Positions 40,514-50,677 of a stretch of 64,000 bases of DNA are shown here, piece by piece. The position numbers and the translations under genes were made by a program. How positions within the stretch are numbered: position 1 is the stretch's first letter; each line of letters starts with the position of its first letter. This stretch comes from Paraniabella defluvii. GTDB lineage: Bacteria > Bacteroidota > Bacteroidia > Chitinophagales > Chitinophagaceae. The stretch is taken from NCBI GenBank assembly GCA_019316985.1, contig CP079215.1, forward strand, positions 1,426,001 to 1,490,000. Reading direction: 5' to 3'. The notes under the pieces are model-generated. The model did not search any database. It was not told where the DNA came from and saw only the letters and a program-made list of their open reading frames with translations.

Positions 40514-42742
40514 TCATTTCAGCCACTGGTATAAAGAAAAATCTGCTGTCCCATCCTGCGTTGCATTGGTTATTTCAATTGCAATGCGGTTGTTCCATTG
40601 TTTCACCAGGTGCATAAAGGATGAAAGGTTTATATCGTCTGAATGCCGCTTGGTTCTTACATCTTTTTCCTGCCAAACCAGCTCCCCGTTAATGAATATT
40701 CTTACATCGCCGGAAGCATACAGCTTTAAACCCAATCCTTCGGGCACCTTACCAAAATCTACATCCTGGTACAAATAAACATTGCTTCCTTTCTTCATTT
40801 CAACAGGTTGTTTGCTTTTTTCAAATTTAACAGGCCCTGTAAGCCAATCTCCGGGCGGCGGCTGGTACGATGAAAAAATAAACGGGCGGTCCGTTTCCGT
40901 TCTTTGGTTTACAAAAAGAATACGCCCGTCTGCATCATTATAAACGGGTTGATGTAGTTTCTGCAGCAACGTTTCAGGCATTTTTACTACTTCCCGGTCG
41001 TAAGTAATCAAACCATTTACCTCACCCTCCACATCCGTTGTTTGCGTGTAAATAGCAGCAGAGAGCCCGCGCTTTACCATTAGCGCTACATTATGCATCA
41101 ATTCGGTATACTCCTTAACCAGCGTATCTGTTTCGGTGTAAGTTCTATATCCCCAGTTCCTTTTATTGGCATCCCATATATGGTCTTTAACTACCAGCCC
41201 CAAACCACCAAATTCTCCCAGCACCATCGACCGCCACGGGTTTTGATCTACCACGCCCATTGCCGGCCCGGGGTATTGATGCACATCCAACACATCGCCC
41301 ACACCCCGGTCCGTCCAGCCACTGGGCGCATCAACCAAACGGGTACGATCATATTGCTGTGTCCACCCCGCTATTCTTTTGGTATCGTACTGTCCCCACC
41401 CTTCATTAAAAGGCACCCACATAGCTATCGAAGGAAAAAACGTAAATGATCAATAATGGCCTTCCATTCTTTTTCAAATTGAACAGCAGACTCCTGTGGT
41501 CGCACCCAATCCTGCGCATCCTGGGGTTTTACATAAGATGCATGGCTGGTATTTAAAAATCCCGAAGGCATATCCTGCCAAACCAGCATGCCGATAGAAT
41601 CGGTCATGTAATAATAGCGGGAAGGCTCTACCTTGATATGTTTACGAATAGTATTAAATCCCATCTCTTTCAGCTTCACAATATCGTACATCATGGCCGC
41701 TTCGGATGGAGGCGTCAGCAACCCGTCGGGCCACCAACCCTGGTCGAGCGTACCCAGGTGAAAAACCGGCTTATTATTCAGAGCAAGGCGCATGTAGCCG
41801 TTTTTATCTTTAATCATACTGATCTTGCGCAATGCAAAATAGGTATTGAACTGATCAACAATTTTTTTCCTTTTTCTTAATCGTAATAGTAGTGTAGTAT
41901 AATTGAGGATCTGCTGGAGTCCATAGCTTTGCACCGGGTATGGGAAGAATCAAATTATTCTGAAAAAACAGCGTAGTGTCCTTTACAGTTGTATTCCCGT
42001 TTTTATGGAGATATTTAATTCGTGGGACCTTGTGAGATTCTCTGCCTGGAAATTAAAATATACCCTGCTGCGGTCTGCATCCGGCATAGGATATACATGA
42101 GAGATATGCTCTTGGCAACGGCTTCCAGCCACACGGTTTGCCATATCCCCGAAACTGCTTTATACCATATGCCCCTGGGGTCTAATACCTGCTTGCCGCG
42201 CGGTTGCAAGTCCGTATCCGTAGGATCCCAAACAGATACTATGAGCTCCTGCTCGCCCTTACTTTTTAAGTAAGGACTGATATCTACCTGGAAAGGATCC
42301 GAACCGCCCTTGTGTGTAACTGCCAGCTTCCCGTTTACCCAAACCTTCGTTTCCCAGTCCACGGCTTCAAAATGCAGGATAACGTTTTTCCCTTCCCAGT
42401 TGGCAGGAATAGTAAAGCTCCGGCTATACCAAAGCTCCTGGTCAGGCAACAGGGGCTTTCCTACACCCGATAAAGAAGATTCTATGCAAAACGGAACCAA
42501 TATTAAACCCTCATATTGAGACGGCTTTCCTGCGCCTTTTTCTGTACACTATAATTCCATAGACCATTTAAATGCTGCCAATCGGCCCGCTGCATCTGTG
42601 GCCGGGGATGTTGTTGCCAAACGTTATCAGGACTTACCGCACGTCCCCATTTAGTTGAAAGCGATACCGGTGCCGGTTTATAATCCTGCGCCTGCGCAGC
42701 CAAGGCTGCCAGGGCGAGTATACTGGTTAAGAGTTTGTACAT
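40514..42742 (-). CDS. GH2 family glycoside hydrolase, secreted (frameshifted)
   Basis: GH2 enzymes include beta-galactosidases, beta-glucuronidases and beta-mannosidases. The signal peptide is MYKLLTSILALAALAAQAQ. The sugar-binding domain has QHLNGLWNYSV, ELWYSRSFTIPANWEGKNVI and HFEAVDWETKVWVNGKLAVT. The TIM barrel has MGFNTIRKHIKVEPSRYYYM, GMLVWQDMPSG, the acid/base motif WVPFNEGWGQYD and the nucleophile region MVLGEFGGLGL. The C-terminal part forms beta sandwiches (ADGRILFVNQRTETDRPFIF). Shifts lie near 42515, 42105, 42000, 41940-41880 and 41440. Joined length of about 742 residues is normal. It is periplasmic or outer-membrane; substrate unresolved. No SusC/D pair is adjacent. Confidence 0.87.
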
Positions 42743-43066
42743 TAAAATGGTTTTAAGCAGGGCTTGTCAGAAGTACCGGTCATTGCTCACCTTGGTCACA
42801 CACACATTTGCAGGCTAACAAAGTCCAACGCAAAAATACCGGCTATCATCTGAAATACTGATAACTATTTCCCTCAAAATGTGGGCCTGTTTTTGCCCAA
42901 AGGAAAAAAATTGGCAAAAAGAAGTAGGCAAAAAATGGCGAAAGAATGAGTGTAGTAGCTGCTTCCGGTAAGAAAAAAAGTAAATGCTATTTTCTGCTCC
43001 TGGCTTAATCAGCATATACCGCAGGGCCAATGGAAGCCTATAACCTTAGCGGGCGATAATTGTATG

Positions 43067-43074
43067 TATTTTTG
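43067..43074 (+). promoter_or_regulatory. -7 promoter element for the TlpA-like gene
   Basis: TATTTTTG matches TAnnTTTG, 37 bp before the ATG at 43112, inside the 370-bp divergent gap after the GH2 gene. The rest of the gap shows nothing else that I can support. Confidence 0.5.
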
Positions 43075-43111
43075 CTTTTATCAAATTTAACCGGGTTAAA
43101 AATTGACACAG

Positions 43112-43719
43112 ATGACAGATCATGTTGGGGAGCATACAGTAATAAACAAGAGTGGGCGGCACTTTATACGCAAACATGGCTTCCCCATACTAATGGGAGT
43201 GATCATCGTTATTCTTTTAATAAGTCCCGAAGCCAAATCCTGGGTGATACGGCAGGTAATGCATACGGGGTTCTATAATGCTAACATGGAGAAAAAGGCT
43301 ACGCCCCTGCCACAGATGGAGACGGGATTTGATTTTGAGGATGAAAAGGGCAATATACAAAACACCTCTTCGTTACGGGGAAAGGTTGTATTCATTAATT
43401 TCTGGGCATCCTGGTGCCCTCCGTGCCGCGCAGAATTCCCCTCTATCGAAACGCTGTATTCAACTTTCAAAAACAACAGCAATATCTTTTTGTAATGATC
43501 AATGAAGACGACGATGGGGCGGCAGGCCGGAATTTCCTCGACAAGAAACACTATATCACCCCATTGTTCAAAATCAGATCCACAGTTCCACCCACTTTAT
43601 ATAATGGCACTTTACCTACTACGTTAGTTTTAGACAAAAGCGGGAAAGTGGTCTTCCGGCACGAAGGGTTTGCCAACTATGCATCAAAAGACTTCATCAG
43701 CCAGATCAATACACTTTAA
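43112..43719 (+). CDS. membrane-anchored thioredoxin-like (TlpA/ResA) protein (frameshifted)
   Basis: A basic cytoplasmic N-terminus and one membrane helix (FPILMGVIIVILLISPEAKS) precede a periplasmic thioredoxin fold. The redox motif is FINFWASWCPPCRAEFPSIE (WCPPC). After a shift near 43485 the protein continues YLFVMINEDDDGAAGRNFLD and ends YNGTLPTTLVLDKSGKVVFR with HEGFANYASKDF, including the cis-Pro region PTT. Joined length is about 202 residues. It probably reduces disulfides of cytochrome c maturation or other periplasmic clients. Confidence 0.88.
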
Positions 43720-43757
43720 AAGAGTAACCGGTGAAGATCCCCGGCAACGGTATGCTG

Positions 43758-44158
43758 CTAGGGCTTTACTATAGCCCAGCCTTCATAATGGCGTAAGATG
43801 ATCTCGCCGTTGGCGCTGGGCACATAATGCACAAAAGGATAGAGTTCCTCCCGCGATATGCCCCGGCCAGTGAGCGTATTGATGCATTGCACCAATACTA
43901 CACCCTTATCTATTAACGGCTTCAGCAGCTCCCGTAATTATTAGCTTTAAGCAACATTTCTATACCATCGCCAAAGGCCAGCAGCTCAATAAAAAGTTTA
44001 CCCTCCAGGCGGGGATCCTTAAGCACATTGGTAATATTGCCAATAATGCTCTTTATTTTACTCCCCGATTCATTAATCACATACAGCGCATGGTACTGTT
44101 GCGAAGCAGCAGCAGCGGGCCTGAAATTACTGTTATTAAGCTCATTTGTATAATCCAT
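43758..44158 (-). CDS. DsrE-like protein (frameshifted)
   Basis: Joined frames give about 133 residues. YHALYVINESGSKIKSIIGN, ITNVLKDPRLEGKLFIELLA and FGDGIEMLLKANNY are followed, after a shift near 43938, by ELLKPLIDKGVVLVQCINTL then TGRGISREELYPFVHYVPSA. The arrangement (first strand plus helix, ELLAFGDGIExL, then V-x-V-x-x-C-x-N-T) is that of DsrE/DsrF-type sulfur-relay or peroxiredoxin-like proteins, and the Cys in VQCINT is at the conserved place. Function unknown. Cytoplasmic. Confidence 0.75.
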
Positions 44159-44164
44159 CACCAG

Positions 44165-44652
44165 TTAAGATTTTAAATGAAGCACCATATCATGCCAGGT
44201 GGCGCCTCCATGGGTTGATTGAGATATACCCTTATCTGTAAAACCAAACTTTTCATAGTAGGCAACCAGGTGTTTTTTACAGGTAAGTGTAATACCTGCC
44301 CTGTTTTGTTCTTTTGCTTTTTCGATCACATGACTGATCAGCTTACCTGCATACCCGTTCTTGCGGAATTGGGGCAACACCGCCAGTCCAAAAACAGATT
44401 GCCAGGCCCCGTTTTCGTCATGAAGTTCGCGTGTTCAAACATGGCATCGTTAATGGTTGTATGATTAGTAGTCATGCCATTAATAAAACCCACTAATTGC
44501 CCCTTATCTTCAAGCAGCCAGAAATGCCGGGGAAATACCCGCAGCCTTTTTTCAAAAGCAGCTGCAGAAGCTGCTTCGGCAGCAGGAAAGCATATATTTT
44601 CAATAGCGTTTATCGCTTGTAAATCGCCTATTGTTGCGTTTCTTATATTCAT
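44165..44652 (-). CDS. GNAT family N-acetyltransferase (frameshifted)
   Basis: Starts MNIRNATIGDLQAINAIENI, then CFPAAEAASAAAFEKRLRVF and LVGFINGMTTNHTTINDAMF. After a shift near 44395 it has SVFGLAVLPQFRKNGYAGKL, the acetyl-CoA motif (R-K-N-G-Y-A-G), then ISHVIEKAKEQNRAGITLTC and HLVAYYEKFGFTDKGISQST. The phrase LTCKxHLVxYYEKFGFxDxGxSxSxHGGxxWxDM is typical of YhbS/arylalkylamine-like GNATs. Length is about 161 residues. Its stop is 7 bp before the DsrE start, suggesting co-transcription. Confidence 0.83.
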
Positions 44653-44746
44653 ACATTGATACAGTAAAGGTACTAAATGACAGGAAGGCTTACAAAGCCA
44701 TGCCGGCGGGGAGTGCCTCATCCATAAGCAGGTAAGGTTGCAAGCC

Positions 44747-46395
44747 CTATTCGTATAATCCGTTTACATAGCGCCAGCTGTTTCCCAGGCTATCCGTTAC
44801 TTTTACCGTAGGCCTGATAGCGTTTGGGCCTGTATACGTAATGGTTTTTGTGGTACCTAATGGCACATGCGTAAAGGCCCCGTTGTTAACCAGTTCATAC
44901 CACTGGTATTGAACCGCCGAAGCATTTTCGGGTTTAAGCCCGTTGTAGGTATAGTGTGCCGTGTATTGGTTGCCGCTTTTCGACCGGGTAACATTTGATG
45001 CGTAGGGTTGATTGGCCGCAGGCCCTTCATTGGCATTAAAATAAATATTCAGCTGCTTCAGGTAATCGGCCCTGTCTGATATTGTTCCCGACTTATAAAA
45101 TTTGGCAATCAGATCGTGATCGCTGGCGTTGGTATGTACACTGATGCTGCGGTTCCGGCTCCTGTACATTCCGGAAGGGTTGGTTACTGTTCCAAGACTG
45201 GTACCATTCAACCATACGTCGGCGGCATCCACCCCGTTGTTTCTATAGTACCGGACATGAAGGATGGCCACTTTAAAATAGATATCAGGCAATACACCCG
45301 GTAAAAAAACCGAGGGGCTCGTAACCCGTAATGCACCACCGCCAAATCCAACATAATAATCGTTAGTGGTAGCAATGGCCTCCCAATCGGTTCCGGGCAT
45401 TTTCCTGAAAACCAGGGTAACCTCCTCCGAATATTGTATAACCCGCCTGTAGAAACAGCAGAGTTATAAGCTACTTCACCCGATAAATACACCGCATCTG
45501 ATTGATTGGTTATAGCAATACTCCCGTTTAAATATTTAGGTATTCCAAGGGTTGGCGTACTGGTTCCGGCATATTTAATGTCCGCATTTCCTTTGCTGTC
45601 GGGAATAGTCATTACCGCATCTCCGTTCTGGCATAACTGGCCCCTGGCGTTTAAAGCTTTGGTAGCATAATAAGCATTATCTATATAGCTTTCAAAACTA
45701 AACCGCTGAGATAAAGGATAGCCCGCGTTATTAACAACTACAGTGTTTATCGATTGCAGGTATTTGAGCTTGGCGCCACCCTCTAAAAAAATTAAACCGG
45801 GGATACAGCGCCGCCGATGTATCGGCCATTACGCCCATATCCGATAGCACCGTTCTTACTCCATCGGTATACCTGGTATACAGGATATGATTAGCTGCAG
45901 TTCGCTCCAAAGCCAGCAACGATGTTCCAAAGGCCCGTGATAGGTATATATGCCATTTCCCTTACTGATAAAAATATTACCGGCATCAACACCTATTTCG
46001 TACAGCTGAGAGGGCAGGTTATTGTTGATGGTATAAAAGGAAGCAGTGGGACGTGAGGTTCCGCCCTCAAACGTAAAAGCCACCAGAGATGATACTCCCG
46101 GCGGCATCATTAAATTGGGAGCGTATGCAGAGCTTCCGTTGTAAACACGGCCTGTAAAATCGAACGAATTATTGGTGGCTACAAACGGTAATGCGCCTTC
46201 GCCCTGCGGTAACGAATCCCTGTATACAGCGTTAGGCAACAAGGTACGGTTTACCGGGTCGATATTATTGCCACCGGGTTTATTACCGCTGGAGTTTATT
46301 TGTGAAGGATCATCTTCTCTTTTACAGGCATGTGTCACTAATACCGCAAAAAAAAGTAAATATAAATAGACGATTGTTTTTATGCCTGTTCTCAT
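44747..46395 (-). CDS. large surface lipoprotein, hypothetical (frameshifted)
   Basis: Start at 46395 gives MRTGIKTIVYLYLLFFAVLV followed by THACKRED, a lipoprotein-type signal. The mature N-terminus is Asn/Gly/Pro-rich (NSSGNKPGGNNIDPVNR). Repeated seven-bladed-like segments follow: FVATNNSFDFTGRVYNGSSA, FISKGNGIYTYHGP, RTAANHILYTRYTDGVRTVL. The C-terminal 200 residues (TDWEAIATTNDYYVGFGGGA; YRNNGVDAADVWLNGTSLGT; YQWYELVNNGAFTHVPLGTT) look like a carbohydrate-binding or Ig-like module. Shifts near 45930, 45790, 45620-45730 and 45425 break it. Joined length is about 549 residues. I do not recognise the family. Confidence 0.6.
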
Positions 46396-46614
46396 ACTGC
46401 AGTTACTGGGGTGATGATAACAGTGCAAAATTATATGAATATTATTGGGTATACAAAACAGCGCATGCCACGTACAGGAGGCTCCTGGCCCATCCGGCTT
46501 ATTATACCGCGTACACGCCGGCTATCTGCTATCCGGGGAACAACTGCAGCCAACAGCACGGCTATTTTTTGTATATTCGACAGGCCAATTACCTCTAATA
46601 AACCTGATACAGTC

Positions 46615-47359
46615 ATGCTTAACTCTCTCTGGTGGATGACGTTTTATGTACTGCTGCTGTTTGTTTCTTTACTGCTAGGTATCCGGTATGGAACGGCGTA
46701 TAAGAAAAAACAGGCGTGGGAGAGCTCGGGCATCGAAAATGCTATTATCGGCATTTTTGGCTTGATCATTTCATTTACTTTTCTGCAGGCCGGTAATGCG
46801 CACAGGAGCGATCGGCCAACCTGCACCGCGAGGTGAATAATATTGATATGTTGTACCGCTACAGCCGGGAGCTGCCTGATTCTATGTACCAGTACACCCG
46901 CAATATGCTAAGTGTCTTTTTACAGAACCAGCTGGTATATGAAAAAACGGGCGATATAACCACTTTTAGCACTGCCCAAAAAATGAGTGATGCGTACTGG
47001 CAAAACCTGAGAAAGTTTAAAAAGCAGGCAACGCCGGAACAGGCTGAAACAGTAGATAAGATATCAGGGTATTTTGAGCAGATCATGGCTGCGGTCACCT
47101 TATATGCTTATGCCAATTATGAGCGCACGCCGCTGTTTATTATGTTTCTACTGATCACCGTATCGCTGCTCATTGGCTTCCTGGTAGGCTTTATGAACGG
47201 CATCAAAAGCCGTGTTCACTACCTGGTGCCGGTTATTTACTTTGTAACCATTTCGCTCACCATGCTGGTGATCAGCGACCTTAATAACCGAGGATCGGCC
47301 TCATCAGGCCCGGCTACCATCATATACAGGCGGCATATGATTTAATCAAACAGCGGTAA
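46615..47359 (+). CDS. DUF4239 (bestrophin-like) membrane protein (frameshifted)
   Basis: Joined frames give about 248 residues. Two N-terminal helices (WMTFYVLLLFVSLLLGIRYG; AIIGIFGLIISFTFLQAG) precede a soluble helical domain (VNNIDMLYRYSRELPDSMYQ; MSDAYWQNLRKFKKQATPEQ). Two C-terminal helices are FIMFLLITVSLLIGFLVGFM and PVIYFVTISLTMLVISDLNN. After a shift near 47290 the end reads RIGLIRPGYHHIQAAYDLIK, typical of the DUF4239 group (DLxxPRxGxI). The shift near 46800 removes the link GNAHR/SANLHREVNN. Function as an ion channel is proposed by homology only. Confidence 0.7.
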
Positions 47360-47422
47360 TAGTGTTGAGGCGTGCTATCAACCATCTGTTGATACAGATA
47401 ATACGCAATAACAAAAGAGGAT

Positions 47423-47460
47423 CGTCACCCAAGCGGAGCGCAGCGGAGTCGAAAGGTCTC
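47423..47460. repeat. REP-like dispersed element
   Basis: CGTCACCCAAGCGGAGCGCA then GCGGAGTCGAAAGGTCTC, a degenerate member of the REP-like family. Confidence 0.4.
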
Positions 47461-47521
47461 ATGTTATTAATGCCACGAATAATGCGCCGCCGTTAATACA
47501 ACAAATGTCAGCCCTTTAGTA

Positions 47522-47563
47522 CCGTCATCCCGACCGCACGGAGTGGAGCGGAGGATCTCCTTC
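47522..47563. repeat. REP-like dispersed element
   Basis: CCGTCATCCCGACCGCACGG then AGTGGAGCGGAGGATCTCC. It matches the copy at 20318-20360 closely. Confidence 0.45.
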
Positions 47564-47599
47564 AGGAATACCTACCGCTCAATACATAAAACCGTATTT

Positions 47600-47640
47600 C
47601 ATTTTACAAAAACAAGTACATTAGCAAAATTGATTGGGGC
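47600..47640 (+). repeat. cassette repeat, partial copy 1
   Basis: CCGTATTTCATTTTACAAAA upstream and AACAAGTACATTAGCAAAA match the first half of the ~70-bp repeat; the second half has diverged. It marks the left end of the rightward small-gene array. Confidence 0.6.
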
Positions 47641-47702
47641 CCTATCGAACACTTATTTTGGAGTTAATTAAGATCGCTCATAACCAGAAATAACAGACTG
47701 AT

Positions 47703-48173
47703 ATGATTTTTCGAACCATTACTTTCCTATTGATTTTATTTGTTAGTTGCAAAACGGCATCGAAGACGGTTCAAAAAAAAATACTGGCTGACGACAATAA
47801 AGATGTTGTAGTGCTTTCTTATCTTATAAAAGACTATATGCGGAATACCCGCAACACCAATTTTACCCTCGAAGACATCATTAAAAAGGACACCTCAGGA
47901 CGGATTACAAAAAACTTTTCAGGCCTAGAGGTTGGTAATTGGTCAGATCCGTGGAGAGGCGGCTATGCCGTATATTTTAAATTCGCAGACGGAAGAAACA
48001 ACAACTCAGTTAAATTAACGCAGGATGAAAGGATGCCGTGGAAGGTAACCACTAAAACAAAAATTGGCAGGAATAAGACGCAACTCGCCCAAAAATTTGA
48101 CGGGGAAATTCATTTTCATTTTCCTGAAAGAGGGTACCATATTAATGAAATCGTACTAAAAAAATCTCTGTAA
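47703..48173 (+). CDS. small lipoprotein, hypothetical (cassette 1)
   Basis: Intact 156-residue protein. IFRTITFLLILFVSCKTASK is a lipoprotein signal with Cys at the lipobox. The mature part begins VQKKILADDNKDVVVLSYLI, continues FTLEDIIKKDTSGRITKNFS and has a beta-rich end (GYAVYFKFADGRNNNSVKLT; FDGEIHFHFPERGYHINEIV). No family recognised. Cassette context (a repeat on each side, low-GC coding) suggests a horizontally moved periplasmic immunity-type protein, but that is inference from place only. Confidence 0.55.
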   Translation: MIFRTITFLLILFVSCKTASKTVQKKILADDNKDVVVLSYLIKDYMRNTRNTNFTLEDIIKKDTSGRITKNFSGLEVGNWSDPWRGGYAVYFKFADGRNNNSVKLTQDERMPWKVTTKTKIGRNKTQLAQKFDGEIHFHFPERGYHINEIVLKKSL

Positions 48174-48261
48174 GCAGTGACAGGCTTCATGTAGTAAGCA
48201 AATGAAAAACGAATATCAGCCACCCACTACCATCTTCGAATGTTCGAAGAACTCCTTAGAG

Positions 48262-48312
48262 AGTCCTTCGGACATGCCGAGCGAAACGGAGTGAAGTCGA
48301 GGATTCCCTTCG
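48262..48312. repeat. REP-like dispersed element
   Basis: CTTCGGACATGCCGAGCGAA then ACGGAGTGAAGTCGAGGATT. It is followed at 48379-48394 by the perfect palindrome CCCGATAGCTATCGGG, part of whose sequence (CCCGATAGCTAT) also ends the cassette repeat. Confidence 0.45.
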
Positions 48313-48456
48313 AAGGAATACTTAATGCCACAAATACACGAATGATGTATCACTGTAAACAGGAGATGTCAGTCTGTCCCGATAGCTATCGGGAGACGAA
48401 GCCTGCCCGACCGAACCTGGTTTGGGCACAAATGTCGGTCTGAGCTTGACGAAGAC

Positions 48457-48530
48457 ACAAAAATAAGTACATTAGCAGAACTGCTTTGGGAGCCAATGAA
48501 AGCACCAAAGATTGTCCTAGAGCTATTAAC
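48457..48530 (+). repeat. cassette repeat copy 2
   Basis: AAATAAGTACATTAGCAGAA, then CTGCTTTGGGAGCCAATG, then AAGCACCAAAGATTG and AGAGCTATTAAC. Between it and the next gene lies a ~150 nt leader also seen upstream of the J-domain gene (TAAGTATTTATAAACGATTA and TTTCGCATAT...ACGAGTTGT). Confidence 0.75.
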
Positions 48531-48685
48531 TATATTATTTACAAATAAAGGGGACTCTGCGTAGGCGTTATAAGTATTTATAAACGATTAATAGATATTT
48601 GTTTCGCATATTAACGAGTTGTACCCAATTTTCTGACACGTTTCAACTTTTGAAGATTGGCTGACTGACCTTTAAATAAAATTAT

Positions 48686-49097
48686 ATGACAGAAAAGCTT
48701 ATTGGACAATATACTTATGGAGACTCTTACCCTGATAATTTAAAAGGGATTTCGATTCCATTTGAAATTGAGTGGATACTAATAGACGGAGTTATCAAAG
48801 GGACATGCGTAGACGATGAAGGAAAAAAATTTTTGACGAACCAGCAACTATAATTGGATTTATCGACAATGGTATTATTAGCTTTATAAAAGGTATCCAA
48901 AGTATTGGGACATTGATGAGAACAGAGTTACAAGAGTATTTGACGAAATACCACCATCTGAAATTCATTATTTAGGAGTAGTTGTTGACAATCATTTTGA
49001 AGGCGAATGGGAAATGACTGTTGCATATATTTTAGAAAATGGTGAAATTGACCAGTTTGACTATACAGGAACATGGACGTTGTACATACCAACTTAA
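48686..49097 (+). CDS. hypothetical beta-rich protein (cassette 2, frameshifted)
   Basis: Joined frames read MTEKLIGQYTYGDSYPDNLK, GISIPFEIEWILIDGVIKGT, CVDDEGKKFFDEPATIIGFI, IPPSEIHYLGVVVDNHFEG and EWEMTVAYILENGEIDQFDY with end TGTWTLYIPT. It resembles small lipocalin-like single-barrel proteins. Two shifts (near 48832 and 48893) split it; length is about 136 residues. No named family. It could be an orphan immunity protein, given the neighbours. Confidence 0.55.
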
Positions 49098-49102
49098 AAA
49101 GC

Positions 49103-49290
49103 GTATAACATTAGGTTTTATGCAGGTTGGGCTTGACTTTGTAACATCAGCTAATTGCAGATTCCCGCTTCAGTTCCGCCGGACGAATAACTATTAGCGT
49201 TTGTACACAACTCATCAATATATTTCCAAGGTTGTGGTGGTTGTGAGCGGCTGAATGCTGACTCCCAATCTGCATAAAGCCCTGTTATTG
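49103..49290. repeat. attC-like recombination site 3
   Basis: ATAACA at the left end and TGTTAT at the right end enclose arms TTTATGCAGGTTGGG (49117-49131) and CCCAATCTGCATAAA (49264-49278), complementary with one mismatch. It begins right after the stop of cassette gene 2. The centre of about 130 nt has no gene. Confidence 0.5.
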
Positions 49291-49314
49291 TGTGCAAATA
49301 CATCAAACTTTAAA

Positions 49315-49597
49315 ATGCTAAAACATCCTGTAAATATTGCAGTGCTGATAAGTTCCTTTATTGTAATTGGCCTATTAACTGTGGTATTTTTTGGGCGCCT
49401 GGGCTTACGATGAAGGAGCTATGAGTAACTCTATCCTAGCATCTCTATTTAAGATATTTCGCTTTCCGACACATACATTTTTTGCAGAGTTCTTCAATCA
49501 TTCAGCTGCAAATTTTTACTTAGGGCTGTTATTAAATACTGTCTTCTTCTCTTTTTTGACCGAACGGTTATTTTCATTAGTGAAAGACAAAAAATAA
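49315..49597 (+). CDS. small two-helix membrane protein (frameshifted)
   Basis: Joined frames give MLKHPVNIAVLISSFIVIGL, LTVVFFxGAWAYDEGAMSN and ASLFKIFRFPTHTFFAEFFN, then FYLGLLLNTVFFSFLTERLF and SLVKDKK. Two hydrophobic helices flank a short loop. The shift is near 49392 in a T/G run. It is about 94 residues. Its 3' end runs into the next cassette repeat. No family recognised. Confidence 0.5.
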
Positions 49598-49662
49598 GTA
49601 CATTAGCAAAACTGCTTTGGGAAACCAATGGAAACACCAAAGATTACCCGAAAGCCAATAAA
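49588..49662 (+). repeat. cassette repeat copy 3
   Basis: AAAATAAGTACATTAGCAAA, then CTGCTTTGGGAAACCAATGG and AAACACCAAAGATTACCCG. It is followed by a leader with TTTCGCATATCTCTAAGTTG and TTGGCAATTTTATGACA, shared with cassettes 2 and 8. Confidence 0.78.
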
Positions 49663-49774
49663 CAATACTATTGAACAATTAAAGCGGCCGCTTAGTAGAA
49701 TTAACACAGACACTTATTTCGCATATCTCTAAGTTGTTGGCAATTTTATGACATCCTGAACAAGCTAAGAAACA

Positions 49775-50293
49775 ATGGCATATATAATGGTTGACGTAGA
49801 AAGTGATGGACCTATTCCAGGCGACTTTTCTATGATATCTTTTGGAGCAGTTTTAGTAGATGAGGAACTTGACAAAACATTTTATGGAAAACTGAAACCA
49901 GTTTCAGACAAATTTATTCCGGAAGCCCTTGCTGTTTCTGGATATTCAAGAGAAGAAACTCTGGCATTTGGAGAGCCCAAAACTGTTATGACAAACTTTT
50001 CAGATTGGATTAAAATAAATTGCAAAGACAGACCCATTTTTATTAGCGATAATAACGGTTTTGATTGGATGTTCATTTGTTGGTATTTCCACCACTTTAT
50101 AGGAGTAAATCCATTTGGCTTTAGTTCTCAAAATTTGGGCAGCTTATATAAAGGAATTGAAAAGGATACTTTCAAGACATTTAAACACTTACGGAAAACA
50201 AAACACACTCATAACCCGGTTGACGATGCGAAGGGGAACGCAGAAGCATTGTTGACAATGAAAAAAGAGTTTGGACTAAAAATAAAATTTTAA
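49775..50293 (+). CDS. DEDDh 3'-5' exonuclease-like protein (cassette 3)
   Basis: Intact 172-residue protein of the RNase T/oligoribonuclease/Rv2179c-like class. MAYIMVDVESDGPIPGDFSM holds the first Asp and Glu (D7, E9). PIFISDNNGFDWMFICWYFH has the second acidic site. LRKTKHTHNPVDDAKGNAEA holds the final His and Asp of the DEDDh set. It should cleave nucleotides from the 3' end of RNA or DNA with two metal ions in the cytoplasm. Such genes are common in mobile cassettes. It is followed 67 bp later by a second small gene in the same cassette. Confidence 0.82.
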   Translation: MAYIMVDVESDGPIPGDFSMISFGAVLVDEELDKTFYGKLKPVSDKFIPEALAVSGYSREETLAFGEPKTVMTNFSDWIKINCKDRPIFISDNNGFDWMFICWYFHHFIGVNPFGFSSQNLGSLYKGIEKDTFKTFKHLRKTKHTHNPVDDAKGNAEALLTMKKEFGLKIKF

Positions 50294-50360
50294 TGGCATA
50301 CTCAATTAAGAAAAATGAAATTATAGATTATCCCCAGAAAAATTGAAGGAGTTTGATATT

Positions 50361-50651
50361 ATGGCTTATGAATGGATAGATAACTTGAACTTCACTCTAA
50401 ATCCAAACGATTGCATTAATAATGCAGACGAATATATTTCAATCGTAAAACAAATATTTATAGAAGACGGCTGGGATGGAGACGGAGATATTCAACTCAT
50501 GTGGGTTCCGCCCTTTATGCTGAAACAAGGAAAACAATGGGCATTTACAAAAGGAATTGCAGTTTGGCATGTCAAACAACTTGAAGATGGAACTTCCTGG
50601 ATTTTATACCCAAAGGAACTATTTGAAAATGATGATAAAACGAATAAATAA
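50361..50651 (+). CDS. small hypothetical protein (cassette 3)
   Basis: Intact 96-residue cytoplasmic protein. The ATG at 50361 has AAGGAG 9-10 bases upstream, which decides the start. Sequence features are AYEWIDNLNFTLNPNDCINN, IFIEDGWDGDGDIQLMWVPP and AVWHVKQLEDGTSWILYPKE. The GWDGDG-x-IxxMWxPPF phrase recalls small proteins found in toxin-immunity neighbourhoods, but I do not recognise a named family. Confidence 0.55.
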   Translation: MAYEWIDNLNFTLNPNDCINNADEYISIVKQIFIEDGWDGDGDIQLMWVPPFMLKQGKQWAFTKGIAVWHVKQLEDGTSWILYPKELFENDDKTNK

Positions 50652-50677
50652 AAGCTGCTATCAACATCGTATACCCG

